Assembly (NCBI GenBank): GCA_044226045.1
Contig: JBGAHR010000002.1
Coordinates: 62,001-126,000, forward strand
Reading direction: 5' to 3'
Source of the DNA: Endoryza sp044226045
Lineage (GTDB): Bacteria; Bacteroidota; Bacteroidia; Chitinophagales; Chitinophagaceae
DNA: 64,000 bases
Shown here: in pieces, positions 15,696-25,011 of the stretch
Numbering within the stretch: position 1 is the stretch's first letter
Layout of the letters: every line of letters starts with the position of its first letter
Position numbers and translations under genes: made by a program
Notes under the pieces: generated by a model
What the model was told of the DNA's origin: nothing
The model's database searches: none
Seen by the model: the letters and a program-made list of their open reading frames with translations, nothing else

Positions 15696-18500
15696 TTACA
15701 CTACCACATTCACCATTTTCCCTTTCACAAATATGATCTTTTTGGGAGATTTTCCTTCCAGCCATTTCTGGATAACCTCATTACCCAGGACAATCTGCTC
15801 CACCTCCGGCTGCTGGCTATCGAGTGAAATATTGATGGTGGTTCTTAATTTACCGTTTACAGATATCGGGTATTCCTTCGAGGTTTCTGTAACATATTTG
15901 GCTTCGAACACCGGGAATTCCGCGTCGAGAATACTACCGGAATTGCCTAACTGATGCCACAATTCTTCGCAAAGATGCGGTGCATACGGCGTCAGCAATA
16001 TCAACAACGGTTGCAGAACGGCTTTTTTGTGGCATTTCAGATCGGACAGTTCGTTAACAGCAATCATGAATCCGCTGACAGCTGTATTGAAACTGAAGCG
16101 CTCTGTATCGTCTTCGATCTTTTTAATGGTTCGGTGCAGAACTTTCCACTCTTCGGCGGTGGGTGTTTCGTCTGTCCAGATCGCGCCTTTTATTTCGTCA
16201 TAGAACAATCGCCAGAGTTTCTTGATAAACCGATGTACTCCTTCGATGCCCTTGGTATCCCAGGGCTTGCTGATCTCAACAGGGCCGAGGAACATCTCGT
16301 ACATCCGGAAAGTATCAGCGCCGTATTTAAATACCAGGTCGTCGGGGTTGACGGTGTTGTACAGTCGCTTACTCATTTTTTCGGTGAGGCTTCCACAGAT
16401 GTATTTACCGTCTTCGAGTATGAAAGTGGCGGTTTTATATTCTTCGCGCCAGTTTTTAAACGCCTCTGTGTCCAGCTCCAGCCCATCCACGATGTTCACG
16501 TCCACATGGATTTCATCTGTTTCAAACTGATCTTTCAGTCCGGCGGAAACGTATTCGTTGGTTCCGCGTTTGCGGTAAACAAACCGGCTGCTACCCTGGA
16601 TCATCCCCTGGTTGATGAGTTTCTTGTAAGGCTCATCGTGGCCAATCAATCCGAGATCAAAGAGCGCTTTGGTCCACATACGACTGTATAACAGATGTCC
16701 GACGGCGTGTTCTGTTCCGCCAATATAAAGATCCACCTGCCCCCAGTAGTCACTGGCTGCACGACTGCAGAATTCCTGGTCGTTCTGCGGATCCATGTAT
16801 CGCAGGAAATACCAGCTGCTGCCGGCATAGCCGGGCATGGTATTCGTTTCGAGATGGCGACTGGTCCATTCGGGAATATTGGCCAGCGGGCCTTCTCCTT
16901 CCGGTCCCGGTTTGTAACTATCCACATGGGGCAGTTCAAGCGGCAAGGCGGAATCATCGAGCGGGTAAGCGATTCCATCGATCCATTTAATCGGAAAGGG
17001 TTCACCCCAATACCGCTGCCGACTGAATGCCGCATCGCGCATTTTATAATTGGTCTTTCTCACCCCCACGCCCATTTGTTCCAGCCGGTCAATAACCACC
17101 CCGATCGCATCGCGCATAACCATTCCGTTAAGGAAATCACTGTTTTCCAACCTGGCGTCCTTGGTTGGATTGGCCTCCACACCGTCGTAATGAGAGCCGA
17201 TAATATTGGTGATGGGAATATTAAAGTGTTTGGCAAACTTGTGATCTCTCTCATCCCCGCAGGGAACAGCCATGATCGCGCCGGTTCCATACCCGGCCAG
17301 CACGTACTCACTGATCCAGATCGGGATCGGTTTCTTATTGAAAGGATTCAGTGCGTAGGACCCCGTAAAGACACCACTTATTTTCTTTTCGGCCATCCGT
17401 TCGCGCTCGCTTCGGCTCTTGACGTAAGCGATATATTCTTCTACCGCTGTTTTTTGTGTATCGGTTGTAAGCTGAGTAACCAGTTCATGTTCGGGTGCAA
17501 TGACCATGAAATCCACCCCAAAAATGGTGTCCGGACGGGTGGTGTATACTTTGAGGTAATAGCCTTCTCCCTCGGGAGAGGGGCCGGGGGTGAGGGGCGT
17601 GAAGCCCCCGGTGCGAGGAGTTTCCGCGATTTCAAAATCAATTTCAGCGCCGGCAGATTTTCCAATCCAGTTCGTTTGCATTTCTTTCATTGCTTCACTG
17701 AACTCGATCCTATCCAATCCTTCCAACAGGCGGTCTGCATATTCGGTAATCCGCAGATACCATTGGCGGAGTTTCTTTTTCACTACGGGGAACCCCCCTC
17801 TTTCGCTCACTCCGTTGATCACTTCATCATTGGCCAGTACCGTACCCAATCCTTCACACCAGTTTACTTCGCCATAACCGCAATAGGCCAGCCGGTAATT
17901 CATCAGGATGTTCTGCTTTTCGGCTTCCGTGTATTGCTTCCATTGAGATGCATCGAATATCAATGAGGGTTCACCCGGACAAGGGTGTTGTTTATTTCCC
18001 TCTTTTTCCAGCACGGCCACCAGGTTTGATATTGGCTCAGCTCTCCGGGTCAGTCGATTGTAAAAGCTATTGAACAACTGCAGAAATATCCACTGCGTCC
18101 ACTTGTAATAGGAAGGGTCGCTTGTTTTCACTTCGCGATCCCAATCGAAACAGAAACCGATATTGTCGAGCTGTTTGCGGAAATTGGCAATATTCTGATC
18201 GGTGGACACGGCAGGATGAACACCATGTTCGATGGCGTACTGTTCTGCCGGCAGTCCGAAGGCATCATACCCCATCGGGTGAAGCACGTTGAATCCTTTT
18301 AACCGCTTAAAGCGGCTGAAGATATCGGAAGCGATGTAACCGAGGGGATGTCCGACATGCAAGCCCGCCCCACTGGGGTAAGGAAACATGTCCAGCACAT
18401 AGTATTTGGGTTTTGTGTTGTTATTGGAAACTTTGTACGACTGGTTCTTTTTCCACCATTCCTGCCATTTCTTTTCTATGTCCCTGAAATTGTATTCCAT
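15696..18500 (-). CDS. leuS: Leucyl-tRNA synthetase with an in-frame repeat insert
   Basis: A 934-residue class I aminoacyl-tRNA synthetase that charges tRNA-Leu. The HIGH-type motif is in PYPSGAGLHVGHP (residues 41-53) and the KMSKR motif is near residue 708. The CP1 editing domain begins with the Thr-rich motif VYTTRPDTIFG. Just before that motif is an extra segment, TGGFTPLTPGPSPEGEGYY (about residues 295-315), not expected in LeuRS; it is encoded by a GC-rich palindromic repeat (see separate entry). The reading frame stays open. ATG at 18500 gives the expected MEYNFRDIEKKWQ start. A -7 box lies at 18610-18617. Confidence 0.97.
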   Translation of the reverse strand: MEYNFRDIEKKWQEWWKKNQSYKVSNNNTKPKYYVLDMFPYPSGAGLHVGHPLGYIASDIFSRFKRLKGFNVLHPMGYDAFGLPAEQYAIEHGVHPAVSTDQNIANFRKQLDNIGFCFDWDREVKTSDPSYYKWTQWIFLQLFNSFYNRLTRRAEPISNLVAVLEKEGNKQHPCPGEPSLIFDASQWKQYTEAEKQNILMNYRLAYCGYGEVNWCEGLGTVLANDEVINGVSERGGFPVVKKKLRQWYLRITEYADRLLEGLDRIEFSEAMKEMQTNWIGKSAGAEIDFEIAETPRTGGFTPLTPGPSPEGEGYYLKVYTTRPDTIFGVDFMVIAPEHELVTQLTTDTQKTAVEEYIAYVKSRSERERMAEKKISGVFTGSYALNPFNKKPIPIWISEYVLAGYGTGAIMAVPCGDERDHKFAKHFNIPITNIIGSHYDGVEANPTKDARLENSDFLNGMVMRDAIGVVIDRLEQMGVGVRKTNYKMRDAAFSRQRYWGEPFPIKWIDGIAYPLDDSALPLELPHVDSYKPGPEGEGPLANIPEWTSRHLETNTMPGYAGSSWYFLRYMDPQNDQEFCSRAASDYWGQVDLYIGGTEHAVGHLLYSRMWTKALFDLGLIGHDEPYKKLINQGMIQGSSRFVYRKRGTNEYVSAGLKDQFETDEIHVDVNIVDGLELDTEAFKNWREEYKTATFILEDGKYICGSLTEKMSKRLYNTVNPDDLVFKYGADTFRMYEMFLGPVEISKPWDTKGIEGVHRFIKKLWRLFYDEIKGAIWTDETPTAEEWKVLHRTIKKIEDDTERFSFNTAVSGFMIAVNELSDLKCHKKAVLQPLLILLTPYAPHLCEELWHQLGNSGSILDAEFPVFEAKYVTETSKEYPISVNGKLRTTINISLDSQQPEVEQIVLGNEVIQKWLEGKSPKKIIFVKGKMVNVVV
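17556..17616 (-). repeat. GC-rich palindromic repeat inserted in frame in leuS
   Basis: The segment contains two inverted repeats: TCTCCC/GGGAGA at 17566-17579 and GGGGC/GCCCC near 17594-17608, within a C/G-rich stretch unlike the rest of leuS. On the gene strand it encodes LTPGPSPEGEG. From memory, this CTCACCCCCGGCCCC-CTCTCCC type of sequence is a dispersed palindrome in several bacterial phyla. Its position at the start of the CP1 editing domain recalls the in-frame palindromic elements of Rickettsia. Exact borders are uncertain by about 6 bases. Confidence 0.75.
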
Positions 18501-18609
18501 GAGCTGTTGACTTTATACGTTTTGGACTGGTATCCTTCGATTTGTGAATACCTCCTTAAAAAAAACCGGTGCTGAAATATCTTGCTTTCGCTGGCCGTTC
18601 AAGGGGCGT

Positions 18610-18647
18610 CAAAAATACAATTTAACGCGCTAAATCCGCTATTTTTG
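18610..18647. promoter_or_regulatory. Divergent -7 boxes for leuS and ftsX
   Basis: TATTTTTG occurs on the minus strand (plus coordinates 18610-18617, towards leuS) and on the plus strand at 18640-18647 (towards ftsX). Together with flanking GCG they form an imperfect inverted repeat. No good -33 TTG was seen for either. Confidence 0.45.
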
Positions 18648-18687
18648 CGCTTTCTACGGTCTTACTAACCCATCAAAACAAGAGAGC

Positions 18688-19557
18688 ATGCCGCAAACCG
18701 GAAAACTATCGGCCAAAAGATCCAAGCCATCGTATTTTATGGCTATCCTGGGAGTTACCCTCGTCCTCTTTATCGTGGGTATTTTGGGGTGGGTCGTATT
18801 GAATTCGAGAAAGCTGGAGCAGATTGTAAGGGAGAGCACAACGATCAACATTTTCATCAAGCAAACCAGTACAGACAAGGAAAAAGACTCACTGCTCAGT
18901 TTTGTCCAGACGCATAATTACGTCAAGAATTACCGCTATATCGATAAGGAAGAGGCGAAAAAGGAATGGTTGAACATGGGCAATGAGAATTTTAACGACC
19001 TGATCGACAATATGGTGTTGCCCCGAAGTGTGGATGTACATTTCAAGAGCGAGTTTGCCGATTCAGCCCACATGTCAACTTTCAAGAACGAGTTGGGTCA
19101 ATTTCCCTTTGTTTCGCTGGTGAAATTCCCCGAGGAAGTGGTTTCCAAGTTCAGCCTGCTGCGTAAGGTTTCCCTGGCATTGGCCACCCTGGCTATCGTG
19201 TTGCTGGCCCTTACTGTAATTCTGATTGACAACACCATCCGACTTGCCATGTTCAGCAATCGCTTTCTCATCAAAACCATGCAAATGGTGGGCGCCACCC
19301 GGTGGTTTATCGCCCGGCCGCTGAATGTAAGGGCCATTATCAATGGAGCTATATCGGCCGGCATAGCCATCGCCGCAATCATATTTGTGGTTGTTTCCGT
19401 GGAAAACTGGGTGCCTGAATTGAAAAGCCTGCGCGACAACAGCACTCTTTTCCTTTTGTGTGTAGTTATCCTGCTGATCGGTATTTCCATCACGCTGGTG
19501 AGCACCCATCGTTCCATTATCAAATACCTCAAAATGAAGCTGGACGACCTTTATTAA
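18688..19557 (+). CDS. ftsX: Cell division permease-like protein FtsX
   Basis: A 289-residue protein of FtsX topology: one N-terminal membrane helix (FMAILGVTLVLFIVGILGWVV), an extracellular domain (residues about 50-160, NIFIKQTSTDKEKDSL to PRSVDVHFK), then three more helices with LIDNTIRLAMFSNRFLIKTMQMVGATRWFI. With FtsE it forms an ABC-type complex that activates peptidoglycan hydrolases at the septum. ftsE is not in the window, as is common in Bacteroidota. It starts the cluster ftsX, DUF3098, uppP. Confidence 0.93.
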   Translation: MPQTGKLSAKRSKPSYFMAILGVTLVLFIVGILGWVVLNSRKLEQIVRESTTINIFIKQTSTDKEKDSLLSFVQTHNYVKNYRYIDKEEAKKEWLNMGNENFNDLIDNMVLPRSVDVHFKSEFADSAHMSTFKNELGQFPFVSLVKFPEEVVSKFSLLRKVSLALATLAIVLLALTVILIDNTIRLAMFSNRFLIKTMQMVGATRWFIARPLNVRAIINGAISAGIAIAAIIFVVVSVENWVPELKSLRDNSTLFLLCVVILLIGISITLVSTHRSIIKYLKMKLDDLY

Positions 19558-19611
19558 CCGGTTGAATATAGAAGGCTTTTTCCCTATCTTGCACACCTAA
19601 CAGTAAATTCA

Positions 19612-19869
19612 ATGGCAGAAAAGAAACAGGCAAATGCAACTCCCCAGGCTCCTTCCCTTTTTGGAAAGGAAAATTACAAATGGATGATCGTCGGAGCGTT
19701 GGTGATTGGTCTCGGGTTCTTCCTGATGTCTGGGGGCAAAAGCGATGATATCAGCATTTTCAAAAAGGAAGATGTGTACAGTTTTCGTCGCATTACCCTG
19801 GCACCTATCGTTATCCTGCTGGGGTTGGGTATTGAAGTGTTTGCCATTTTCCGCAAACCCAAAGCCTGA
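19612..19869 (+). CDS. DUF3098 two-helix membrane protein
   Basis: An 85-residue protein with two membrane helices (MIVGALVIGLGFFLMSGG and ITLAPIVILLGLGIEVFAIF) around a loop DDISIFKKEDVYSFRR. The layout and its place between ftsX and uppP match DUF3098, a Bacteroidota-specific family. The role is unknown; the context points to envelope or division. It lies 54 bases after ftsX. Confidence 0.85.
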   Translation: MAEKKQANATPQAPSLFGKENYKWMIVGALVIGLGFFLMSGGKSDDISIFKKEDVYSFRRITLAPIVILLGLGIEVFAIFRKPKA

Positions 19870-19963
19870 TCAGGCAAATTCAGTAAACTCATACATAAAG
19901 CGATGCCACGGTATCGCTTTCTTTTTTCCGGTCTATTTTGATCTATCAACTTAAATTCAGTTT

Positions 19964-20794
19964 ATGACGATAATCCAGGCCATAGTGATTGCCATCGTTG
20001 AAGGGTTGACCGAATTTCTTCCTATTTCCAGTACCGGTCATATGGTCGCTACCAGTTCGCTGTATGGCATCCAGGACGACCCTTTCACCAAAATATTCGA
20101 GATTGCCATTCAACTCGGTGCGATCCTGGCCGTGGTTGTATTGTATTGGAAAAAATTTGTTGATTTCAAGAGCTGGCAATTTTATGCGAAGTTGCTGGTA
20201 GCGGTGGTGCCTGCCCTGATTTTCGGAAAACTCTTCGACGATATCATCGATGAAAAATTAGGCAACCCTTCTTTCATTGCCTGGATGTTCATTGCCGGGG
20301 GTGTAGTGCTGCTGTTTATTGATAAACTTTTTACCAAGCCTTCGATAGAAAATGAATCAGCAATCAGTTATGGCAAATCCTTTATTATCGGCCTTTTCCA
20401 GGTGCTGGCTGTCGCTCTGCCCGGTATCAGTCGTAGCGCGGCTACCATTATCGGCGGAATGACCCAGAAGCTTACGCGACGCCTGGCAGCGGAATTTTCC
20501 TTTTTCCTGGCAGTGCCTACCATGGCCGCAGCCACCGGTTATTCACTGTTTTTAAAGGAGTGGGGAACCAAAGGCGCGGGCCAGAAAGGATACGAAATCA
20601 TATTAGCCAGTTCCGATAATACCCGTGCGTTTATTGTCGGGAACATTGTTGCCTTTGCAGTGGCCATCCTGGCTATTCGCTTTTTTATCGGCTTCCTGCA
20701 AAAACACGGTTTCCGGATATTTGGATGGTACCGTATCATTGCCGGCGCTGTTTTACTGGGTCTTATCTGGAAGGGTGTCATCACCACTCACTGA
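19964..20794 (+). CDS. uppP: Undecaprenyl-diphosphate phosphatase UppP (BacA)
   Basis: A 276-residue polytopic membrane enzyme of normal length. Both signature motifs are present: EGLTEFLPISSTGHM (residues about 13-27) and PGISRSAATI (near residues 155-164). It dephosphorylates undecaprenyl diphosphate to recycle the carrier lipid for peptidoglycan and other polymers. It is in the expected Bacteroidota cluster with ftsX and DUF3098, but the usual next gene truB is not here; an MFS gene follows. Confidence 0.96.
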   Translation: MTIIQAIVIAIVEGLTEFLPISSTGHMVATSSLYGIQDDPFTKIFEIAIQLGAILAVVVLYWKKFVDFKSWQFYAKLLVAVVPALIFGKLFDDIIDEKLGNPSFIAWMFIAGGVVLLFIDKLFTKPSIENESAISYGKSFIIGLFQVLAVALPGISRSAATIIGGMTQKLTRRLAAEFSFFLAVPTMAAATGYSLFLKEWGTKGAGQKGYEIILASSDNTRAFIVGNIVAFAVAILAIRFFIGFLQKHGFRIFGWYRIIAGAVLLGLIWKGVITTH

Positions 20795-20837
20795 TGGCTG
20801 TCATTTTTCCTTAATTTCATCCACCCAACTTTAAACC

Positions 20838-22172
20838 ATGCAAACTGCTTCGAAAAAAGTAATCAATGGCTGGGCGATGTTCGACTGGGCCAATTCGGTT
20901 TATAACCTGGTTATTACGGCTACCATCTTCCCTGCCTATTTCGAATCTTTTAAAGACACCAGCAACGCGCCGGGTGAAAACTATGTCACTTTTCTCGGCA
21001 GGAAATTTGTCAACTCCTCCCTTTACAATTATACCCTTGCGTTGGCCCTGCTGATTGTAGCACTCATTCTTCCCCTGCTGACTTCCATTGCCGATTACCG
21101 GGGAACGAAGAAGCGGTTCATGGCCTTTTTCCTCACGATGGGAAGTTTCGCCTGTTCCATGATGTTTCTTTTCAAAAGAAATCCGGCGAATCCACCCGAA
21201 TACCTATGGGTTGGACTGGTCTGCATGATATTTGCCTGTATCGGCTTCTGGAGCAGTTATGTATTCAGCAATTCGTTCCTGCCTGAAATTGCCGCCCCGG
21301 AAGATCGCGACCGTGTGAGCGCCCGTGGCTTTTCTTTTGGATATGTAGGTAGTGTTATTCTGCAGTTGATTTGTTTTGTTTTTATCCTGAAATCCGACGA
21401 CTGGTTTACTGATGGCACTTTTGCCGCTCGTTTGTCATTTCTGCTGACCGGCATCTGGTGGTTTGGTTTCGGTTTCTATTCCCTTTCCCGGATGCCACAG
21501 CCTGTAGCTGCCGGCAATGCGCAAGACAGAAGCCATCTCCTGTCTCATGGATACCGCGAATTATTGAAAGTATGGGGGCAGATCAAACGAATGCCGGTGA
21601 TCAAAAGATACCTGGGCGCCTTTTTCTTTTACAATATGGGGGTGCAAACCGTGATGCTGGCAGCTACCCTCTATGGAACCACCGAATTACAGATCGATCG
21701 AAAATTCCTGATGATTGCTATCCTGATCATTCAGCTGATTGCCATACCAGGCGCTTTTGCGATCAGCAAACTGTCGTCGCGTATCGGGAACTTCCCCGCG
21801 CTGATGGTGGTAGTGTTGTTTTGGGTAGCCATCTGTATTTGGGCATATTTTTTCCCGGTAGGCAAACCATATCTTTTCTTTTGCCTGGCTTCCTGTGTGG
21901 GGTTTGTGATGGGAGGAATCCAGTCGCTGAGCCGGAGTACTTACAGTAAACTGATGCCGGAGACCAAGGATACGGCTTCGTTCTTCAGCTTTTATGATGT
22001 AACCGAAAAAGTAGCTGTGGTGATCGGCATGCTCAGCTTTGGATATATAACCGAACTTTCAGGTTCACAAAGAAATTCCGTGCTGGCTCTGATGACCTTC
22101 TTCCTGCTGGGATTTATATGGTTGGTGTATACGAATAATACGCAAAGGAAAGAGAAGAAAATGAGCCAATGA
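20838..22172 (+). CDS. MFS transporter of the UMF1 / Atg22-like family
   Basis: A 444-residue carrier with about 12 hydrophobic helices. The start INGWAMFDWANSVYNLVITATIFPAYF is the UMF1-type signature (W..[YF]DWANS.Y). The final repeat half includes GGIQSLSRSTYSKLMPETKDTASFFSFYDVTEK, also typical. The family resembles the yeast vacuolar amino-acid effluxer Atg22, but bacterial substrates are unknown. It lies 43 bases after uppP and may be cotranscribed. Its last codons lie in an AATTGGC-type repeat. Confidence 0.9.
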   Translation: MQTASKKVINGWAMFDWANSVYNLVITATIFPAYFESFKDTSNAPGENYVTFLGRKFVNSSLYNYTLALALLIVALILPLLTSIADYRGTKKRFMAFFLTMGSFACSMMFLFKRNPANPPEYLWVGLVCMIFACIGFWSSYVFSNSFLPEIAAPEDRDRVSARGFSFGYVGSVILQLICFVFILKSDDWFTDGTFAARLSFLLTGIWWFGFGFYSLSRMPQPVAAGNAQDRSHLLSHGYRELLKVWGQIKRMPVIKRYLGAFFFYNMGVQTVMLAATLYGTTELQIDRKFLMIAILIIQLIAIPGAFAISKLSSRIGNFPALMVVVLFWVAICIWAYFFPVGKPYLFFCLASCVGFVMGGIQSLSRSTYSKLMPETKDTASFFSFYDVTEKVAVVIGMLSFGYITELSGSQRNSVLALMTFFLLGFIWLVYTNNTQRKEKKMSQ

Positions 22173-22236
22173 GCCAATTCGTAAATTGGTCAATACTGCT
22201 CATTGGCAAATTGGCTAATTGACAAATTCACTAATT
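22161..22236. repeat. AATTGGC-type inverted and direct repeat
   Basis: GAGCCAATGAGCCAATTCG and CTCATTGGCAAATTGGCTAA are related in inverted orientation, with further TAATT/AATTG units. The repeat includes the last codons and stop of the MFS gene and fills the gap before the MBL gene. It could form a long imperfect hairpin in RNA. Confidence 0.6.
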
Positions 22237-22260
22237 TTCTTAAACGCTGACTTGAATTAG

Positions 22261-23142
22261 ATGAAATTATACTCAATCAATACCGGCTATTTTAAACTCG
22301 ATGGCGGTGCGATGTTTGGCGTTGTGCCGAAGTCTATCTGGAATAAATTGAATCCGGCAGATGAAAACAATATGTGCAGCTGGGCCCTGCGTTCCTTACT
22401 GATCGAAGATGAAGGCAGACTGATGCTGATCGACAATGGCATGGGCGATAAGCAGGATGCGAAATTTTTCAGTCACTACTATATGCACGGGGAGGATTCA
22501 CTTGAAAAATCACTCGCAGGTCATGGGTTTAGTAAAGAGGATATTACCGATGTGTTTCTGACACACCTGCATTTTGATCACTGTGGTGGTAGTATTATCC
22601 GGCAGGGAGACCAACTGGTGCCGGCTTTCAAGAATGCTACCTACTGGAGCAATGAAATTCATTGGAGAACCGCCACCCAGCCCAACGACCGGGAGAAAGC
22701 CTCTTTCCTCAAGGAAAATATATTACCCATCCGGGAGAGCGGTCGTTTACAATTTGTGAAGGTGCCGCCTTCGGCTGTTCAGGGTGGATCATCGGTGATA
22801 ACAGAAATTCCGTATGAGCCTTTTACCAATCACATTTCAATTGGCTTTGTGAACGGGCATACCGAAGGAATGATGATCCCGCGGATAAAATACAAGGATA
22901 TGACCATTGTATTTATGGCCGACCTCCTGCCTGCCACCGCACATATACCGATTCCTTATATCATGGCTTACGATATGCAGCCGCTGGTTTCCATGCAGGA
23001 GAAAAAAGCTTTCCTCAAAGAAGCGCTGGAAGGCGGATACGTTCTGTTCTTCGAACATGACCCGGTTAATGAATGCTGCACGCTGCAACAAACGGAGAAA
23101 GGCATTCGCGTAAAGGAAACTTTCCGGCTCGATCAATGGTAA
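22261..23142 (+). CDS. MBL-fold metallo-hydrolase
   Basis: A 293-residue metallo-beta-lactamase-fold enzyme. The metal motif THLHFDHCGG is near residues 101-110, a further His is in GHTEGM and an Asp in FMADLLP, and a late His is in FEHDP. The pattern (Asp-His tandem, 'INTGYFKLDGGAMFGVVPK' start) resembles AHL-lactonase/quorum-quenching-like and other cytosolic hydrolases; the substrate cannot be assigned. No signal peptide. It converges on the DUF3108 gene with one base between. Confidence 0.88.
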   Translation: MKLYSINTGYFKLDGGAMFGVVPKSIWNKLNPADENNMCSWALRSLLIEDEGRLMLIDNGMGDKQDAKFFSHYYMHGEDSLEKSLAGHGFSKEDITDVFLTHLHFDHCGGSIIRQGDQLVPAFKNATYWSNEIHWRTATQPNDREKASFLKENILPIRESGRLQFVKVPPSAVQGGSSVITEIPYEPFTNHISIGFVNGHTEGMMIPRIKYKDMTIVFMADLLPATAHIPIPYIMAYDMQPLVSMQEKKAFLKEALEGGYVLFFEHDPVNECCTLQQTEKGIRVKETFRLDQW

Positions 23143-23143
23143 A

Positions 23144-23938
23144 TCAACGGAGGCTGATGAGAGAACTCAATGGATAGCGGAGATTCCGGTGACCAATCAG
23201 GTCGACTTTAACGCTACCTACCGTGATCGGGCTTTCAATTCTGACCGGAATGTGATTGGGATCATCACTTACCCAGACAGTCATCTTTTCCCCTCCTTCG
23301 AAAAGGGTACCCTTGATCAGCATGGGCTTGAACTTGATTGTTCGAAACTTGCCGTATTTGGTTTTGACAGTTTCCTTTCCAATGTACCGGATATAGATAT
23401 TATACAGTTCGTTGTCGAGGAAAATTGTGAAGGGGATCTTGTCGCCGGGATTGTATTTATCGAAATCGATGTTGCGTGCGTAGTAAATGGAACTCAGCAC
23501 ATCCTGTACACAGGCCGGTGTTTTAAAAACCCCGTCGTTGGTGATGGCCGTGTTGGTGGTTTTGTTGAAAGAGACGTTCTCATATTTCTTGTAGCCTCCT
23601 TCATATACGTTCCGGATAAACTTCAATGGCTGCAGGGTATTGGTATCGATAAAGGTTTCATAGCGGTCGCGCACTTTGAAAACCTTATCGTAGAACGGGT
23701 AAGTTTTGCCATCTCCCACTATATGAAAAACCGGTTTGTTATTGATGTATTCGAGCGAAGAACTGAAGGTTACTTCTCCCGCGCCGAAATTGGTGACAAG
23801 CGAGTACATCACTTTGAATGTAACTGTTTCCCCTGCCTGGAATGCCGTATTACGGATACCACAGAAGTCGCCATTGCCTGTTTGTGAAAAACCGGGGAGC
23901 GTAAGCAGACATAAAATTACCGTTCTGATTGATTTCAT
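23144..23938 (-). CDS. Exported DUF3108 protein
   Basis: A 264-residue protein with a signal peptide ending near GFSQ. The core has the DUF3108 pattern: FQAGETVTFKVMYSLVTNFGAGEVTF, YETFIDTNTLQPLKFIRNVYEGGYKKYENVSFN, VQDVLSSIYYARNIDF and MTVWVSDDPNHIPVRIESPI. The fold is probably a lipid-binding-like beta structure in the periplasm; the role is unknown. It follows the flippase-like gene by 16 bases on the same strand, so an envelope-lipid role would be reasonable but unproven. Confidence 0.85.
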   Translation of the reverse strand: MKSIRTVILCLLTLPGFSQTGNGDFCGIRNTAFQAGETVTFKVMYSLVTNFGAGEVTFSSSLEYINNKPVFHIVGDGKTYPFYDKVFKVRDRYETFIDTNTLQPLKFIRNVYEGGYKKYENVSFNKTTNTAITNDGVFKTPACVQDVLSSIYYARNIDFDKYNPGDKIPFTIFLDNELYNIYIRYIGKETVKTKYGKFRTIKFKPMLIKGTLFEGGEKMTVWVSDDPNHIPVRIESPITVGSVKVDLIGHRNLRYPLSSLISLR

Positions 23939-23954
23939 TGTAATAATTGATCGC

Positions 23955-24977
23955 TCAGGGTTGCTGTGCCTTTCTTTTAAGTTCTTCCTTGTATTGAAAT
24001 AGTTTGATATTCAAAATTAATAAACTCCCCAGCAATGCGGGTATTACCAAATTTATGATCCAGATCGCCAGGGAAGCCGCCATGATGCCTACCAGGTTCG
24101 AGCTGAACAACTGGATGACCTCGATGCTGGTCTTCCATCTCACCCCCAATTCCGTTACCAGGGCTATAGTCGGAATAATGGCCAGTACCAGAAACACCAC
24201 ACTCACCGACCAAAAAACCTGCCACCCGCTCAGTTGAACATCGAACACTTTAAACAGGAGGTAGTATTGCGCTATGAATACAAGATACCTTATCAAGGAT
24301 AATGACAAAATTCGCAGTAACATGGTTGCGTTAAAATTGTCCAAAACCCTCACATAACGAACGAATTGTCCAATACGTGGAATCTTTTCTATGAGTCGCA
24401 CGATCCAGGAAAGCCTGAAATAAAGTAATGTTAAAAAAGTCGCCGCAAGGATGGCCAGGTAAAAGATCCACTGAAGCCAGACAGAAGAGGATTCCTCCAT
24501 TTGAGCGAGCATTTCCCGCCTGATGACAAGCAAACCGATCGATCCCACAATGAGCGTTACCAGCAATTGAGCCATGCTGCAAACCAGGGTCAGTGAAATG
24601 GCCTGCCCCCTTTTACCGGGTTCTATATACAACACCCTGCCCAGGTATTCGCCCATCCGGTTGGGGGTAAAGAATGCGAGGGTGGTGCCGGTAAAAATTG
24701 CCTTGAGACATTGAATCCAGCGGATGGGCTGGATGGTTCCAATAACCAGTTGCCATTTCCTGGCTTCAATTCCCCAGTTGGCAAATAACAGGACAATCAC
24801 AACGGTCAGCTGAAGGCCGCTGGTCTGATTAAATGAATGAAGAATTCGTTGAAGGGATTCTTTCCAGTTCGGCTGACGAAGGATTTGCTGGTAAATGGAA
24901 TAAGCCAGCAGGCAGAACAACAGTGGACCTACCACATAGTTGAGGATTATTTTGATATTTTTGTTCAGCCGTAACAA
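23955..24977 (-). CDS. Flippase-like integral membrane protein (LPG synthase TM / YbhN family)
   Basis: About 340 residues with eight or so hydrophobic helices. It shows FTPNRMGEYLGRVLYIE and the late VTELGVRWKTSIEVIQLFSSNLVGIMAASLAIWIINLVIPALLG, typical of the UPF0104 / lysylphosphatidylglycerol-synthase membrane domain. There is no catalytic C-terminal domain, so a lipid-translocating role is more likely than synthesis. I place the start at TTG 24977. The in-frame GTG at 25055 and ATG at 25043 would overlap ruvC antisense and add non-family residues, but cannot be ruled out. Confidence 0.82.
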   Translation of the reverse strand: MLRLNKNIKIILNYVVGPLLFCLLAYSIYQQILRQPNWKESLQRILHSFNQTSGLQLTVVIVLLFANWGIEARKWQLVIGTIQPIRWIQCLKAIFTGTTLAFFTPNRMGEYLGRVLYIEPGKRGQAISLTLVCSMAQLLVTLIVGSIGLLVIRREMLAQMEESSSVWLQWIFYLAILAATFLTLLYFRLSWIVRLIEKIPRIGQFVRYVRVLDNFNATMLLRILSLSLIRYLVFIAQYYLLFKVFDVQLSGWQVFWSVSVVFLVLAIIPTIALVTELGVRWKTSIEVIQLFSSNLVGIMAASLAIWIINLVIPALLGSLLILNIKLFQYKEELKRKAQQP

Positions 24978-25011
24978 ATGGTTATACAAAATAATTGAAT
25001 TCAACCGCTCC

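Noticed and set aside
16695..17966. 423-residue frame on the plus strand
   Set aside because: Antisense shadow of leuS, which has all synthetase motifs; no family likeness.
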